From the NCBI RefSeq assembly GCF_015277735.1, contig NZ_JADHDA010000002.1:372001-436000 (forward strand): a stretch of DNA of 64,000 nucleotides, in the 5' to 3' direction. The notes under the pieces are model-generated. The model ran no database searches and had not been told where the DNA came from. It saw nothing but the letters and a program-made list of their open reading frames with translations. Each line of letters opens with the position of its first letter. The stretch's first letter is position 1. A program made the translations under genes and the position numbers. The DNA comes from Psychrobacter sp. NG254 (GTDB lineage Bacteria; Pseudomonadota; Gammaproteobacteria; Pseudomonadales; Moraxellaceae). Below, one piece after another: positions 47,776 through 56,573 of the stretch.

Positions 47776-47852
47776 GGCGGTTGTAGCTCAGTTGGTAGAG
47801 CCCCGGGTTGTGATCTCGGTTGTCGTGGGTTCGAGTCCCATCAGTCGCCCCA
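47776..47852 (+). tRNA. tRNA-His (anticodon GTG)
   Basis: A cloverleaf with anticodon loop TTGTGAT (GTG), acceptor arms GCGGTTG and CAGTCGC, an encoded extra G at -1 opposite C73 as required for histidine tRNA, and encoded CCA. Confidence 0.96.
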
Positions 47853-48539
47853 TATTTTATTCTGCAGTATCTCTCCTTATTATCCTGTACTACCCAACCT
47901 ATTTAAGTAACTGTATTCGCCAACGTTGGCGTTTTTTTGTGCCTGCTTGTTTTGTATTCTTCTGTGTTATGACGCTTTACCAAATGACTTTAACAGACCT
48001 TGATTATCTGAGGGTCAATTGACTCTGTGTGCCTCATTACTTCTATCCTAAATCCTTCAGAATTACTTCAATAAAATTATTAAGCATACTATTGTTTAGG
48101 ATTTCTTATAAGTAAATAGACAATAGGTTTTAAATTCGGCATTATAAGAAGACGTGTTCCTGACTTAGATAATAGTTACCTAAGTGAGATACTTATAATC
48201 GAAGGTTTTTAAGTAATACTAAACAACCTGATGGGTCTCATTTGATTGGCAAGTTTAAAGTCAGAATACGCTTTAGAAAATTAATGCATGCATACTATTG
48301 ATCAAAGAGTGATATACCACCCTGCATGATAAATAGTGCGTGATACTGTCGATTTGAATGACAGCCATTGGTATTTAAATCATTTTTATCATGATTTCGA
48401 AATGATGACCTGCTCTAGCAAAAGTCAGCTAGGACGAATTACTGTGTCTATTGGGTAAGTTTGAAGCGATATGTTTAATACTGTGCATGTTTTTGTGAGA
48501 TTGGTTGGTATCGACCCTGTATTATTGAGGAAATGATGG
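47853..48539. other. Intergenic region between tRNA-His and AraC regulator
   Basis: 687 bases. A terminator lies at 47918-47938; the rest is AT-rich with no credible gene. The length after a tRNA cluster could hide a small RNA or an old insertion site, but I found neither a repeated tRNA 3' end nor an integrase. Confidence 0.35.
47918..47938 (+). terminator. Terminator of the tRNA cluster
   Basis: A perfect palindrome CGCCAACGTTGGCG followed by seven T, 66 bases after tRNA-His. Confidence 0.8.
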
Positions 48540-49475
48540 ATGGACGCACTGAGCGTATTGCTACAAAACGTGCATTTATTTGAGACGAAGTACTATCGCT
48601 TAAATGGCGCTGGCAATTGGTCTTATTCAATCACTAGAAAAGACACGATTTTGTTTTATCTAGTGATGTCTGGCGGCTTTTGTATTGATGTCGGGAATGG
48701 TCTACGAGAGGCGCGTACTGGCGATATGATTATGATTCCGAACGCGCATAAGCATGTGAGCTATGCGCTGAATCATAATGGCGATGTCGCCGAATCGCTT
48801 GATGACTTATTGCTCAACTGTAAAGAGCGTACGCTCGATATCAATGGCGACGGTGATCCCAATTCCTCTTTGATATTGATTGAGTGCAAATATGATAAAG
48901 AGATGATTCATCCTTTATTGTCTGTGTTGCCACCTATATTGCCCGAAATTAATGATAAAGATGATGGTCGGTTTGAGGTCATCGATGTAGAGATTAAGCT
49001 GCTGACACTCGAAGCTGAGCGTGAGCGTATGGGAAAAACAGCGGTCATCAATCATTGGGCCAGCATCATGATGATTGAATGCTTACGCGTATATATTGAG
49101 AGCTTACCTGAAGCCACAGAGAGTTGGCTCAAGGCAATGAAAGATCCATTTTTGACCAAGGCGCTTGCCGCAATGCATGGAGCACCCAGTAAAAACTGGA
49201 CGATACATCAGCTTGCAGAGGTAGCAGGGATGTCCCGTTCTAGCTTTGCGCAGCGGTTCAAAGACACGGTTGGCATGCCGCCATTGACCTATCTGATTGA
49301 CTATCGCTTACGCTTAGCGGCGCGCTATTTGCGTTTGCAGCAAAATAGCATTTGCCGTATCAGCCAGATGGTAGGCTATGCCTCAGATTCTACTTTTAGC
49401 CAAGCATTCAAGCGGGTTTATGGGGTTTCACCAAAAGCCTATCGTCAGCAGTATCAAAAGCAAGTCCTTGCCTAA
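48540..49475 (+). CDS. AraC family regulator with cupin sensor domain
   Basis: A 311-residue regulator. N-terminal cupin domain (about residues 10-130), with LFYLVMSGGFCIDVG and TGDMIMIPNAHKHVS; C-terminal AraC DNA-binding domain (about 205-305) with two helix-turn-helices, WTIHQLAEVAGMSRSSFAQRF and ICRISQMVGYASDSTFSQAFKRVYGVSP (shown in part). This cupin_6/AraC type often responds to small molecules. AGGA eight bases before the ATG. It has no catabolic partner next to it; an unrecognised gene follows on the same strand after a terminator. Confidence 0.92.
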   Translation: MDALSVLLQNVHLFETKYYRLNGAGNWSYSITRKDTILFYLVMSGGFCIDVGNGLREARTGDMIMIPNAHKHVSYALNHNGDVAESLDDLLLNCKERTLDINGDGDPNSSLILIECKYDKEMIHPLLSVLPPILPEINDKDDGRFEVIDVEIKLLTLEAERERMGKTAVINHWASIMMIECLRVYIESLPEATESWLKAMKDPFLTKALAAMHGAPSKNWTIHQLAEVAGMSRSSFAQRFKDTVGMPPLTYLIDYRLRLAARYLRLQQNSICRISQMVGYASDSTFSQAFKRVYGVSPKAYRQQYQKQVLA

Positions 49476-49498
49476 GGTAGCTCATATTTTTTTTATTC

Positions 49499-49537
49499 AA
49501 AGCGTTAAGGATGCCAATGTGTTCTTAACGCTTTTTT
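49499..49537 (+). terminator. Terminator after AraC regulator gene
   Basis: AAAGCGTTAAG and CTTAACGCTTTTTT pair perfectly over 11 bases with a 14-base loop and T run, 24 bases after the stop. Confidence 0.88.
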
Positions 49538-49751
49538 AGTTCTCAAGTATCAAAGGTTTATAAGTGTCGTATCATTGATATTGACGCGAGCTCTTTTGAA
49601 CAGGTACAGCTGACAATGTGATTGGGTTCAGGTACTATGGGACGATGAATCGTCAAGGTATGAGCGCGCGTTTTTGGCGTATTGATTGTCACTGATTGAC
49701 AGTCCTATAAAAAACCTAGACGATGTTTATTTTTGCTGCTGATGGTGTGTT

Positions 49752-50816
49752 ATGACTGAACCGACCGCAAAGCCAAGTACAGAAGCCAATCGCCATCAAG
49801 GCACTACTGCAACTGCTAAAAAAGAAAACAAGCCTAATAAGCAAACTATCAGAGATGGTCAAAGCAGGAACGAAGCTGCTCAGATAGAAGGTGCAGTAGA
49901 AATGCCTGACAAAGCGGCCTTGCTGACATTGTTTACATTATCAGACACTAAGGAAGTCAGCGCCGCAGAAGTCGCTTCTCCTGAACGAGCCGATGCGAAC
50001 GCCGTAACAGTAATTCCTGCTGCTAGTGAAGAGAGTGTAGCCGCGCAGCGTGTGGCGCTTTATCGTACTCAGCATGAGCGCACTCGACTGCTATATATGG
50101 CATCTGCCAATACGCGTCCCACGTATCTTGTGCAAACGCTCAAGTCGCAGTTTGTAGAGTATCAGCAGTATCTGCTGGCTCAGCAGCTTGATAAGCGTGG
50201 TCTTATGGACACCGAGGCGCTTGATAGGCTTTGGCAGCAGCTGCACGTCATCGACGATATTATCGATGATATTGTGCGTCATATGCCTGCTCAGCAGCCT
50301 GCAGGTTGGCAGTTGACCACTCAGGACGGACAAAACCCATTATGCTTTGCCACTGTCGGTAAACTAAAGCATGGTAAACCAATTCAGGATCAAGGCAGTC
50401 TAAATAGTTATGTACTCGGTCACTTTGGTGTAAGCAGCTTTACCTATGATCGAGGCTATTATATCGGTCATGTGATTGGGTATTTGTTCAGCTGTTATTT
50501 TTGCGCGCACTTGTCGATCAGCTATGGTGTCAGGGCGCTTGGTCAGCAGGTAATCACTGATTATGACTATGCCAGTCTTGAGACACCGCATATGGTTAGG
50601 CTGCTACAAGGGCTAGATGGTTATTGCAAAAAACGCATTTATCAGTTGGCTGTGATCTGTGCGCGTCTTAGTATGTTTGCCAGTGACAAACGTATCGAGA
50701 GAATGCTGATTGCTGAGGTCAATGATTTTGATAAAAAAATCCAGCAGCAGCATTTAGATGTATTACTGCTGCAGGGCTTGATGCCTGACAGTAATGACTC
50801 AACACCGTTTTTTTAA
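49752..50816 (+). CDS. Hypothetical protein, 354 residues, not recognised
   Basis: I do not recognise this protein. Residues 1 to about 90 are polar and probably disordered (Lys, Asn, Ala, Glu, Thr). The rest looks ordered and mostly helical: QRVALYRTQHERTRLLYMAS, LVQTLKSQFVEYQQYLLAQQL, an acidic VIDDIIDDIVRH helix, a middle part with FGVSSFTYDRGYYIGHVIGYL and CYFCAH, and a helical C-terminus. No signal peptide, no Walker or metal motif, and no clear membrane span is seen. Codon use is like the neighbours. It starts at ATG 49752 with no strong ribosome binding site and lies 168 bases before gspF on the same strand, so cotranscription with gspF is possible. Confidence 0.7.
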   Translation: MTEPTAKPSTEANRHQGTTATAKKENKPNKQTIRDGQSRNEAAQIEGAVEMPDKAALLTLFTLSDTKEVSAAEVASPERADANAVTVIPAASEESVAAQRVALYRTQHERTRLLYMASANTRPTYLVQTLKSQFVEYQQYLLAQQLDKRGLMDTEALDRLWQQLHVIDDIIDDIVRHMPAQQPAGWQLTTQDGQNPLCFATVGKLKHGKPIQDQGSLNSYVLGHFGVSSFTYDRGYYIGHVIGYLFSCYFCAHLSISYGVRALGQQVITDYDYASLETPHMVRLLQGLDGYCKKRIYQLAVICARLSMFASDKRIERMLIAEVNDFDKKIQQQHLDVLLLQGLMPDSNDSTPFF

Positions 50817-50983
50817 TAGGCTCATTGCCGTATAAATGATGACACTATCTACGCAATGTGCTTTTTAAAGCATTGAAATTTTTAAAGTATTGAAAGTTTT
50901 AAGCATTTACGCTTTTGAAAACCTGAGCTTTTGAGTAAATACTACAACCTTTTGTCTGTGACCTTTTTAGGATATCCGCTGCT

Positions 50984-52186
50984 ATGCCCGCTTATCATTT
51001 TAAAGCGCTTGATGACCATGGTGGTGTCCAAAAAGGCTTGCTAGAAGGCGACTCTGCGCGGCAAGTCCGTCAGCAGTTGCGTGATAAACACTGGACGCCG
51101 GTTGAGGTCAGTGCGGTCAATGACAGACAGAGCCAAAGCAAAAACCGCTACAAAAAACCTTCTGCCTATGAGCTTGCACTGCTAACACGTCAGTTATCTG
51201 TACTGCTCGCCGCAGGCATTCCGCTCGAAGAAACGTTGGCCGCTGTCGCCAAACAATCACCAAAGACTCATATCAAATCTCTGATGCTGGCAGTACGCTC
51301 GCATGTCCTAGAGGGTTTGAGCTTAGCGCGTGCCCTACAACAAGCCGCCAGTTTTCCGCCGTTGTATATCGCCACGATTGCCGCAGGCGAAAAATCTGGT
51401 CACTTAGACCTCATTCTCAATCAGCTAGCAGACTACACCGAAAACCGCTTTGCCCTCCAGAAGAAAGTCCAAGGCGCTATGGTTTATCCGATTGTGCTGA
51501 TGGTCATGGCCATTGGCGTGATTATGGGACTGATGAGCTTTGTGGTGCCCAAAATTGTCAAAGTATTCGAGCAATCTGAGCAAGCGCTACCGCTGATTAC
51601 CCAAATCGTTCTGGCTTTATCGAATATCATCACCCAGTGGTGGTGGTTGATACTATTAGTATTGGCAAGTACCGCATTTTTATTCTACCGTTTTGCCCAA
51701 ACGCAAGCTGGTAAGTTGACGATAGACAGTACTGTATTGAGATTGCCTATATTGGCCAGACTGTCCAAAGGACTCAATGCGGCGCGTTTTGCTAGTACGC
51801 TGGCCATATTGGTACGCTCAGGCGTGCCGTTAATTGAGGCATTACATATTGGGGCTGCGGTAACGACCAATCTACACATCCAAAAAACTATTATCACTGC
51901 GGCCGATAGAGTCACAGAAGGCTCTAGTTTGTCTAGCCAGTTAGAGAAATCTACTTACTTCCCACCGATGATGGTACAGATGATAAAAAGTGGAGAAAAC
52001 TCAGGCGAGCTTGAAAACATGCTAAGCCGTGCCGCCAATATGCAAGAGGCTGAGGCGACCAACTTTATCAGTACCTTACTGTCATTGCTTGAGCCGTTGA
52101 TGCTAGTGTTGATGGGTGTGGTGGTAATGATTATTGTCATGGCGGTGATGCTGCCAATCGTTAATATGAATGATTTGGCAGGTTAA
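50984..52186 (+). CDS. gspF: Type II secretion inner membrane protein GspF
   Basis: A polytopic protein of 400 residues. Two repeated GspF domains: first with ELALLTRQLSVLLAAGIPLEETL, second with ARFASTLAILVRSGVPLIEAL, each followed by membrane segments; the AGEKSG and SGENSGELENML signatures are present. The opening AYHFKALDDHGGVQKGLLEGD fits GspF/PilC. The GspF reading is favoured by gspG 370 bases downstream. AGGA about ten bases before ATG 50984. Confidence 0.92.
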   Translation: MPAYHFKALDDHGGVQKGLLEGDSARQVRQQLRDKHWTPVEVSAVNDRQSQSKNRYKKPSAYELALLTRQLSVLLAAGIPLEETLAAVAKQSPKTHIKSLMLAVRSHVLEGLSLARALQQAASFPPLYIATIAAGEKSGHLDLILNQLADYTENRFALQKKVQGAMVYPIVLMVMAIGVIMGLMSFVVPKIVKVFEQSEQALPLITQIVLALSNIITQWWWLILLVLASTAFLFYRFAQTQAGKLTIDSTVLRLPILARLSKGLNAARFASTLAILVRSGVPLIEALHIGAAVTTNLHIQKTIITAADRVTEGSSLSSQLEKSTYFPPMMVQMIKSGENSGELENMLSRAANMQEAEATNFISTLLSLLEPLMLVLMGVVVMIIVMAVMLPIVNMNDLAG

Positions 52187-52556
52187 ATTAAAGTCAATGC
52201 CCTAGCTTCCTGTCTTCAAAACCTCTCTCTAATTCTCCTTTATTCTATTCATATCAGCTATCTTGCTTGCTAAACCATGGATTAGCTTTCTTAAGGTTTG
52301 CTTACTGTTGTATATTGTTGAACGAACGCTATTTTTGCTATGGCAAACACAAGCGCCGCGCTATAGTAAGCATGGATCAATAGTCATACATTTGGTGTCA
52401 GCTAACAGTTCACTTTGGCTAAAATAGCAAACTCAAACTGGGCGCAGCGCTGGATAAAAATAAAACCATGGTTTATAGTGACAACAGTTTCAGAGCTCAT
52501 TGATATATCATTGATGAGAGCCACGATAGAACGCCACTTTTACTATTTACATAACT
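52187..52556. other. Intergenic region between gspF and gspG
   Basis: 370 bases on the way from gspF to gspG. No gene or strong hairpin is seen. Its length argues that gspG has its own promoter. Confidence 0.3.
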
Positions 52557-53117
52557 GTGATGACCAAAGCGATGACTATGACTGACAAATTCCAAGTAAA
52601 TATGACGCCAAAAAGTGCTATTCAGAATACGCAATCCCATTCAAATATTGTAAATGACCCTAAGGTTGCTTCTTCAGCCATGCAGCGCAGTGTGGCAATG
52701 AAATCTGGTCAAGCAGGATTTACTCTTATTGAGATTATGGTCGTTATTGTTATCCTAGCCATTCTTGCTGGACTGGTGGTACCAAAAGTAGTCGGACAAA
52801 GCGACAAAGCGCGCGTCAAAACCACTGAGACAGCGCTTGCCACCGTATCCAATGCGCTAGATATGTATAAAGTTGACAACTCACGTTATCCAACCACGGC
52901 TCAAGGTTTAGAAGCGTTGACCACACCGCCTGCTGATGCAAAAAATTATCCCGAAGGTGGTTATATCAAAGGTGGCTACCCAACTGATGGCTGGGAAAAC
53001 GAGATGCAGTATGTCGCGCCAGGCAGTGAAGGTCGTCCTTATGATTTATTTTCGTTAGGGGCAGATGGACAACAAGGCGGTGAAGGTCAGGACACAGACC
53101 TTTATGCCCAGCTATAA
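52557..53117 (+). CDS. gspG: Type II secretion major pseudopilin GspG
   Basis: The main subunit of the type II pseudopilus. The prepilin site lies at G54-F55 with FTLIEIMVVIVILAILAGLV following, Glu at +5. The mature part has GspG features: DNSRYPTTAQGLEAL, GGYPTDGWENEMQYV, and the calcium-site end DLFSLGADGQQGGEG. From the first start (GTG 52557 or ATG 52560) the leader would be about 54 residues, far longer than the usual 6-12. ATG 52698 gives a seven-residue leader (MKSGQAG) and ATG 52680 one of 13; the true start may be there. A strong terminator follows and no gspH-N genes are present. Confidence 0.93.
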   Translation: MMTKAMTMTDKFQVNMTPKSAIQNTQSHSNIVNDPKVASSAMQRSVAMKSGQAGFTLIEIMVVIVILAILAGLVVPKVVGQSDKARVKTTETALATVSNALDMYKVDNSRYPTTAQGLEALTTPPADAKNYPEGGYIKGGYPTDGWENEMQYVAPGSEGRPYDLFSLGADGQQGGEGQDTDLYAQL

Positions 53118-53160
53118 GTCTCAATGTTAACGTTAAGCTATTCAAGCAAACAGCACTCAT

Positions 53161-53200
53161 AAAACATCAACCAATAAGGCTCTATTGGTTGATGTTTTTT
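53161..53200 (+). terminator. Terminator after gspG
   Basis: AAAACATCAACCAATA and TATTGGTTGATGTTTT pair perfectly over 16 bases with a six-base loop and six T. Confidence 0.93.
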
Positions 53201-53275
53201 ATCAATATATTTTATGAATACACTTTTAGTAATGTGGAAAACCCTTTTCTCACAGTACGATTTTATAGCGACTGT

Positions 53276-53356
53276 GCTTGATAATGGCCGTTTTTAATAA
53301 TGACCGTACTTGATAGCTACTAGTTTTGATAACGGCCATGTTTGATAGAGGCCACG
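53276..53356 (+). repeat. Degenerate tandem repeat, about five copies of 16-17 bases
   Basis: Successive units resemble TTTTGATAACGGCCATG: GCTTGATAATGGCCG, TTTTTAATAATGACCG, TACTTGATAGCTACTAG, TTTTGATAACGGCCATG and TTTGATAGAGGCCACG. The TTGATA core occurs in four of five. It is upstream of the extra nDsbD gene. Confidence 0.55.
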
Positions 53357-53442
53357 CCTGCATGCTCGTATAACCATCTTATATATCGATATAGTCGCTC
53401 TTTTATTATCTGCTACTACACCTGCCATTCAAGGTAATACTT

Positions 53443-54009
53443 ATGTCAATCAACATGTCAAATACATCGCCCATTGCTATCATAAAACCTATCTCTAAAA
53501 ATGGACGCGCACAAGCCTTTGCTGTTATTAGTGCCTCCTTGGTAGCTGGGCTGTCTATGATATCTATCAACGCACAGGCTGCAGGTCTAAATGACTTGTT
53601 TGGCAACGCTTCAGTCAAATCAAAATTTCTACCAGTCGATCAAGCCTTTCAGGTGGTCAGTAATACCAAAGCGACTTCCAAAGGCACACGGTTGTCGATA
53701 AGTTTTGAAATCACTCCAGGTCATTATGTCTATAAAAACAAGCTGACTTTGAAATTCCCCAAAGGCGTGAGTGCAACGCCTTTTACGTTTAATCAAGCGC
53801 CTGTCTCAATTGATGATCCAACATTCGGTCAAGTGCCTGTATTCACACAAAGGAGCGTCGTTGCAACCACGACGTTGACCACAAGTAATGGCAAGGGCGC
53901 AAAAAATGCACCAATGATTATCGAGTGGCAAGGCTGTGCAACAGCAGGGCTGTGCTATCCACCCGAAAAAATAAAAACCAAGGTAGATATTGCAGCGACA
54001 CGAAAATAA
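53443..54009 (+). CDS. Free-standing DsbD N-terminal (alpha) domain protein
   Basis: A 188-residue exported protein that is close to the N-terminal domain of the DsbD encoded next to it. Signal peptide about residues 1-45 ending at INAQA. The mature part reads GLNDLFG, KSKFLPVDQAFQV, ITPGHYVYKNKL, SIDDPTFG, and ends with the cysteine pair in WQGCATAGLCYPPEKI, the redox cysteines that pass electrons from DsbD to periplasmic partners. It has no membrane or thioredoxin domain. It lies 47 bases before dsbD on the same strand and looks like a tandem partial duplication. An additional carrier of reducing power is the likely role, by inference. Confidence 0.87.
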   Translation: MSINMSNTSPIAIIKPISKNGRAQAFAVISASLVAGLSMISINAQAAGLNDLFGNASVKSKFLPVDQAFQVVSNTKATSKGTRLSISFEITPGHYVYKNKLTLKFPKGVSATPFTFNQAPVSIDDPTFGQVPVFTQRSVVATTTLTTSNGKGAKNAPMIIEWQGCATAGLCYPPEKIKTKVDIAATRK

Positions 54010-54056
54010 ATAGTATGCAGGTCGATTCAAATATTGGTAATAATAGGTAGTTATTT

Positions 54057-56201
54057 ATGTCAATCAAGCCGCCACAACGATCTCAATCGCTCACGGCAAA
54101 TAGTTATTTAAATAAGTCCTATGTTTTCGCGCTAGCGATTGCGAGTAGCTCACTGCTTGCTGGGCTACCAGTGACATCAACGACCGCTCATGCTGCAGGG
54201 CTAGGCGATCTGTTTGGCAGTAGTCAAAGCGCGTCGAAATCAAAGTTTTTGCCAGTCGATCAAGCTTTTCAGGTGAGTAGTAGTATTACGCCAGTCAAGT
54301 CTGGTACACGCTTAGCGGTTAACTTTGATATCACGCCTGAGCATTACGTTTATAAGAAGCAGCTTAAACTGACGCTACCGGCTGGCGTGACGGCAGCCCC
54401 TTTTACTTTTAGCCAGACACCATACTCGATTGATGATCCTACTTTTGGAAAGGTACTGGTGTTTGATCAAGCCAATATGGTCGCTACCACCACATTGACT
54501 ACTAGCAATGGTAAAAGCATGTTGGATGTGCCAATTGTCATTGGTTGGCAAGGCTGTGCCAAAGCAGGCCTTTGCTATCCACCAGAAAAAATCACAACCA
54601 CGGTCGATATCAAAACTGTGTCAGCACAGGCAACAACTGAGAATGGTGCAGCTGCTAGTGCATCATCTGAGAAAGGTGATAGCGCAAATACTATGGCCGA
54701 CAGCACAGTAATTCAATCAGCGACAGCCAATATTGATAACACTACGCTTGATACAGAACAATTACCCGCTGATGAAGAGGTCATTGATTATGATTTAATC
54801 GATGGCGATAGCTTGGAGTATGAGTCGTTAGATGGTAGTACGACGACAGACACGCTATCTGGTGAAAAAAGTGGCGTAAATGGCGCAGCTAATGGCCATG
54901 AGACAACGTCAGAGCCGTTGGTCGATGGTGATCCTTTTGGCTTAGCCTCTCATCCATGGCTTGCCTTGGTATTATTGTTTTTGGCAGGTTTAGGCTTGGC
55001 ACTGACCCCATGTGTATTGCCCATGCTACCCATCGTTGCCAATATCGTGGCTCGTGAGCAAAACCCCACGGTCAAGCGCGGCGTCATTTTGACCACCAGT
55101 TATGCAATTGGTGTGGCGACGGCTTATGGTGTTTTGGGCGCGATCATTGCTGTGTTTGGTGAGTCGTTGGGTATTATTGGTTGGCTACAAAATCCTATTA
55201 TTCTCATTGGATTCGCTATCGTCTTTGTCTTGCTAGCACTATACATGCTCGGTTTTTTCACGGTTCGCTTGCCACAAACCATTAGTCGCAAAATGCAAGG
55301 CTTGAGCCAAGCAGGGGATAGCAAGCTGGGTAGTACGGGCGGCAGTTTAGTCGCTGGGTTTTTATCTGCACTCGTGGTGTCACCTTGTGTATCCGCACCA
55401 TTATTCGGGGCATTGCTAGCCGTCTCTACTATTGGCAATCCGCTACTGGGCTTTGTGGCGTTATTTATGCTAGGGTTTGGTTTATCCGCACCGCTCATTT
55501 TAATTGGTGCGACCCAAGGCAAAATTATGCCAAAGGCAGGGGAGTGGATGAACTGGGTCAAGCAGGGCTTTGCTTTATTATTATTTGCCGTGGCACTGCT
55601 ATTGATTGAACGCGTCTTTATATCACCAGTTATGCTGATGGTATGGGCGCTGTGGTTTATGGTCGTGGCCACATGGGCATGGAGCTGGCTTGGCAAAGCG
55701 CGTATGCTGACCCAAGCGATCAGTCTAATGGCTGGTATTTGGGCGGCTTGCTTGATAATTGGCGCAGCACTGGGCAACGACGATAGCTTGCATCCTTTAG
55801 CATCATTGAGTGCCGCACCGATGATGGTACAGTCAACCTCGGGTCAACCAGGGAATAATGATAGCACCACTGATAAGACGATCACCACGCTGGCTGAGTT
55901 AGATGCCATTGTAGCAGCCAATCCAAATGTCATCGTCGATCTGACAGCAGAGTGGTGTATTGAGTGCCGCATTATGGACAAGAACCTGTTTCATAATCGT
56001 CCAGTTCAGATGCAAGATTGGCAGCTAGTGAGGCTCGATATCACGGAGACAACCGAAGACTCAAAAGCCATTTTGTCACGTTATAAGCTGTTCGGTCCGC
56101 CCGCGCTGCTCTACTATAAAGAGGGGCAACTGACACAGAAACAAGTCGGTGAGATCGGTCGCGCAGAGTTTGAGCAGACGTTGGATGCGCTGAATGATTG
56201 A
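54057..56201 (+). CDS. dsbD: Thiol:disulfide interchange protein DsbD
   Basis: Brings electrons from cytoplasmic thioredoxin to the periplasm. Three parts are clear: signal peptide (to about residue 46), alpha domain (about 47-190) with WQGCAKAGLCYPPEK; an acidic linker (about 195-295), much longer than in E. coli; a membrane domain with eight segments holding the redox cysteines in TPCVLPMLP (C319) and SPCVSAPL (C444); and a C-terminal thioredoxin-like domain with EWCIECRIM (C634 and C637). Length 714 versus 565 in E. coli is due to the linker and N-terminus. It follows its shorter copy and is closed by a terminator. Confidence 0.95.
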   Translation: MSIKPPQRSQSLTANSYLNKSYVFALAIASSSLLAGLPVTSTTAHAAGLGDLFGSSQSASKSKFLPVDQAFQVSSSITPVKSGTRLAVNFDITPEHYVYKKQLKLTLPAGVTAAPFTFSQTPYSIDDPTFGKVLVFDQANMVATTTLTTSNGKSMLDVPIVIGWQGCAKAGLCYPPEKITTTVDIKTVSAQATTENGAAASASSEKGDSANTMADSTVIQSATANIDNTTLDTEQLPADEEVIDYDLIDGDSLEYESLDGSTTTDTLSGEKSGVNGAANGHETTSEPLVDGDPFGLASHPWLALVLLFLAGLGLALTPCVLPMLPIVANIVAREQNPTVKRGVILTTSYAIGVATAYGVLGAIIAVFGESLGIIGWLQNPIILIGFAIVFVLLALYMLGFFTVRLPQTISRKMQGLSQAGDSKLGSTGGSLVAGFLSALVVSPCVSAPLFGALLAVSTIGNPLLGFVALFMLGFGLSAPLILIGATQGKIMPKAGEWMNWVKQGFALLLFAVALLLIERVFISPVMLMVWALWFMVVATWAWSWLGKARMLTQAISLMAGIWAACLIIGAALGNDDSLHPLASLSAAPMMVQSTSGQPGNNDSTTDKTITTLAELDAIVAANPNVIVDLTAEWCIECRIMDKNLFHNRPVQMQDWQLVRLDITETTEDSKAILSRYKLFGPPALLYYKEGQLTQKQVGEIGRAEFEQTLDALND

Positions 56202-56251
56202 TAATTAGGACTTAATAAAGTTACTAACCCATGATTTTTTGCTTAACGAAT

Positions 56252-56293
56252 AAAAAAGCCAGTGTACTGTTATGTCAGTACGCTGGCTTTTTT
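56252..56293 (+). terminator. Terminator after dsbD
   Basis: AAAAAAGCCAGTGTACTG and CAGTACGCTGGCTTTTTT pair with one mismatch and a six-base loop, then T run. Confidence 0.9.
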
Positions 56294-56435
56294 GGTGCGG
56301 TTTATTCTTTTTTTAGAATATTTTCTAAGTATTTGGTTTAGTATGATTTATGCTGATTCATGCGTATTTTATCTGTCAATAACGCTAGTATAGTGTTCAT
56401 ATTTTCATTACAATAACGTAACAATATTGAAGGTG

Positions 56436-56452
56436 CATTACAGTCTGTAATG
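56436..56452. repeat. Perfect inverted repeat upstream of pldA
   Basis: CATTACA-GTC-TGTAATG, a 17-base palindrome of operator size, 121 bases before the pldA start. A TATAGT at 56388-56393 could be a -10 just upstream. It may bind a dimeric regulator. Confidence 0.5.
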
Positions 56453-56573
56453 ATTCCCTCTCGTATTGGCCAGTTATTGATTTTTCATCTAATTTTTAGC
56501 GGCAACGCTAATGGCTATATCAATTATCTTATATACTCTGCTGGCGGCGACGTCGGTTAGATAAAGGACATCT

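Larger units (their letters stand above)
53118..53442. other. Intergenic region gspG to extra nDsbD gene
   Basis: 325 bases with the gspG terminator at 53161-53200 and a degenerate tandem repeat at about 53276-53356 before the next gene. No gene is seen. Confidence 0.4.
56202..56573. other. Intergenic region dsbD to pldA
   Basis: 372 bases with the dsbD terminator and an inverted repeat at 56436-56452, about 120 bases before pldA. No gene is seen. Confidence 0.35.

Noticed and set aside
47762-48022. An 86-residue open frame across tRNA-His
   Set aside because: It contains the whole tRNA-His gene and its terminator; a chance frame.
55124-55777. A 217-residue minus-strand open frame inside dsbD
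   Set aside because: Antisense to the conserved membrane domain of dsbD, with composition expected from a shadow frame.
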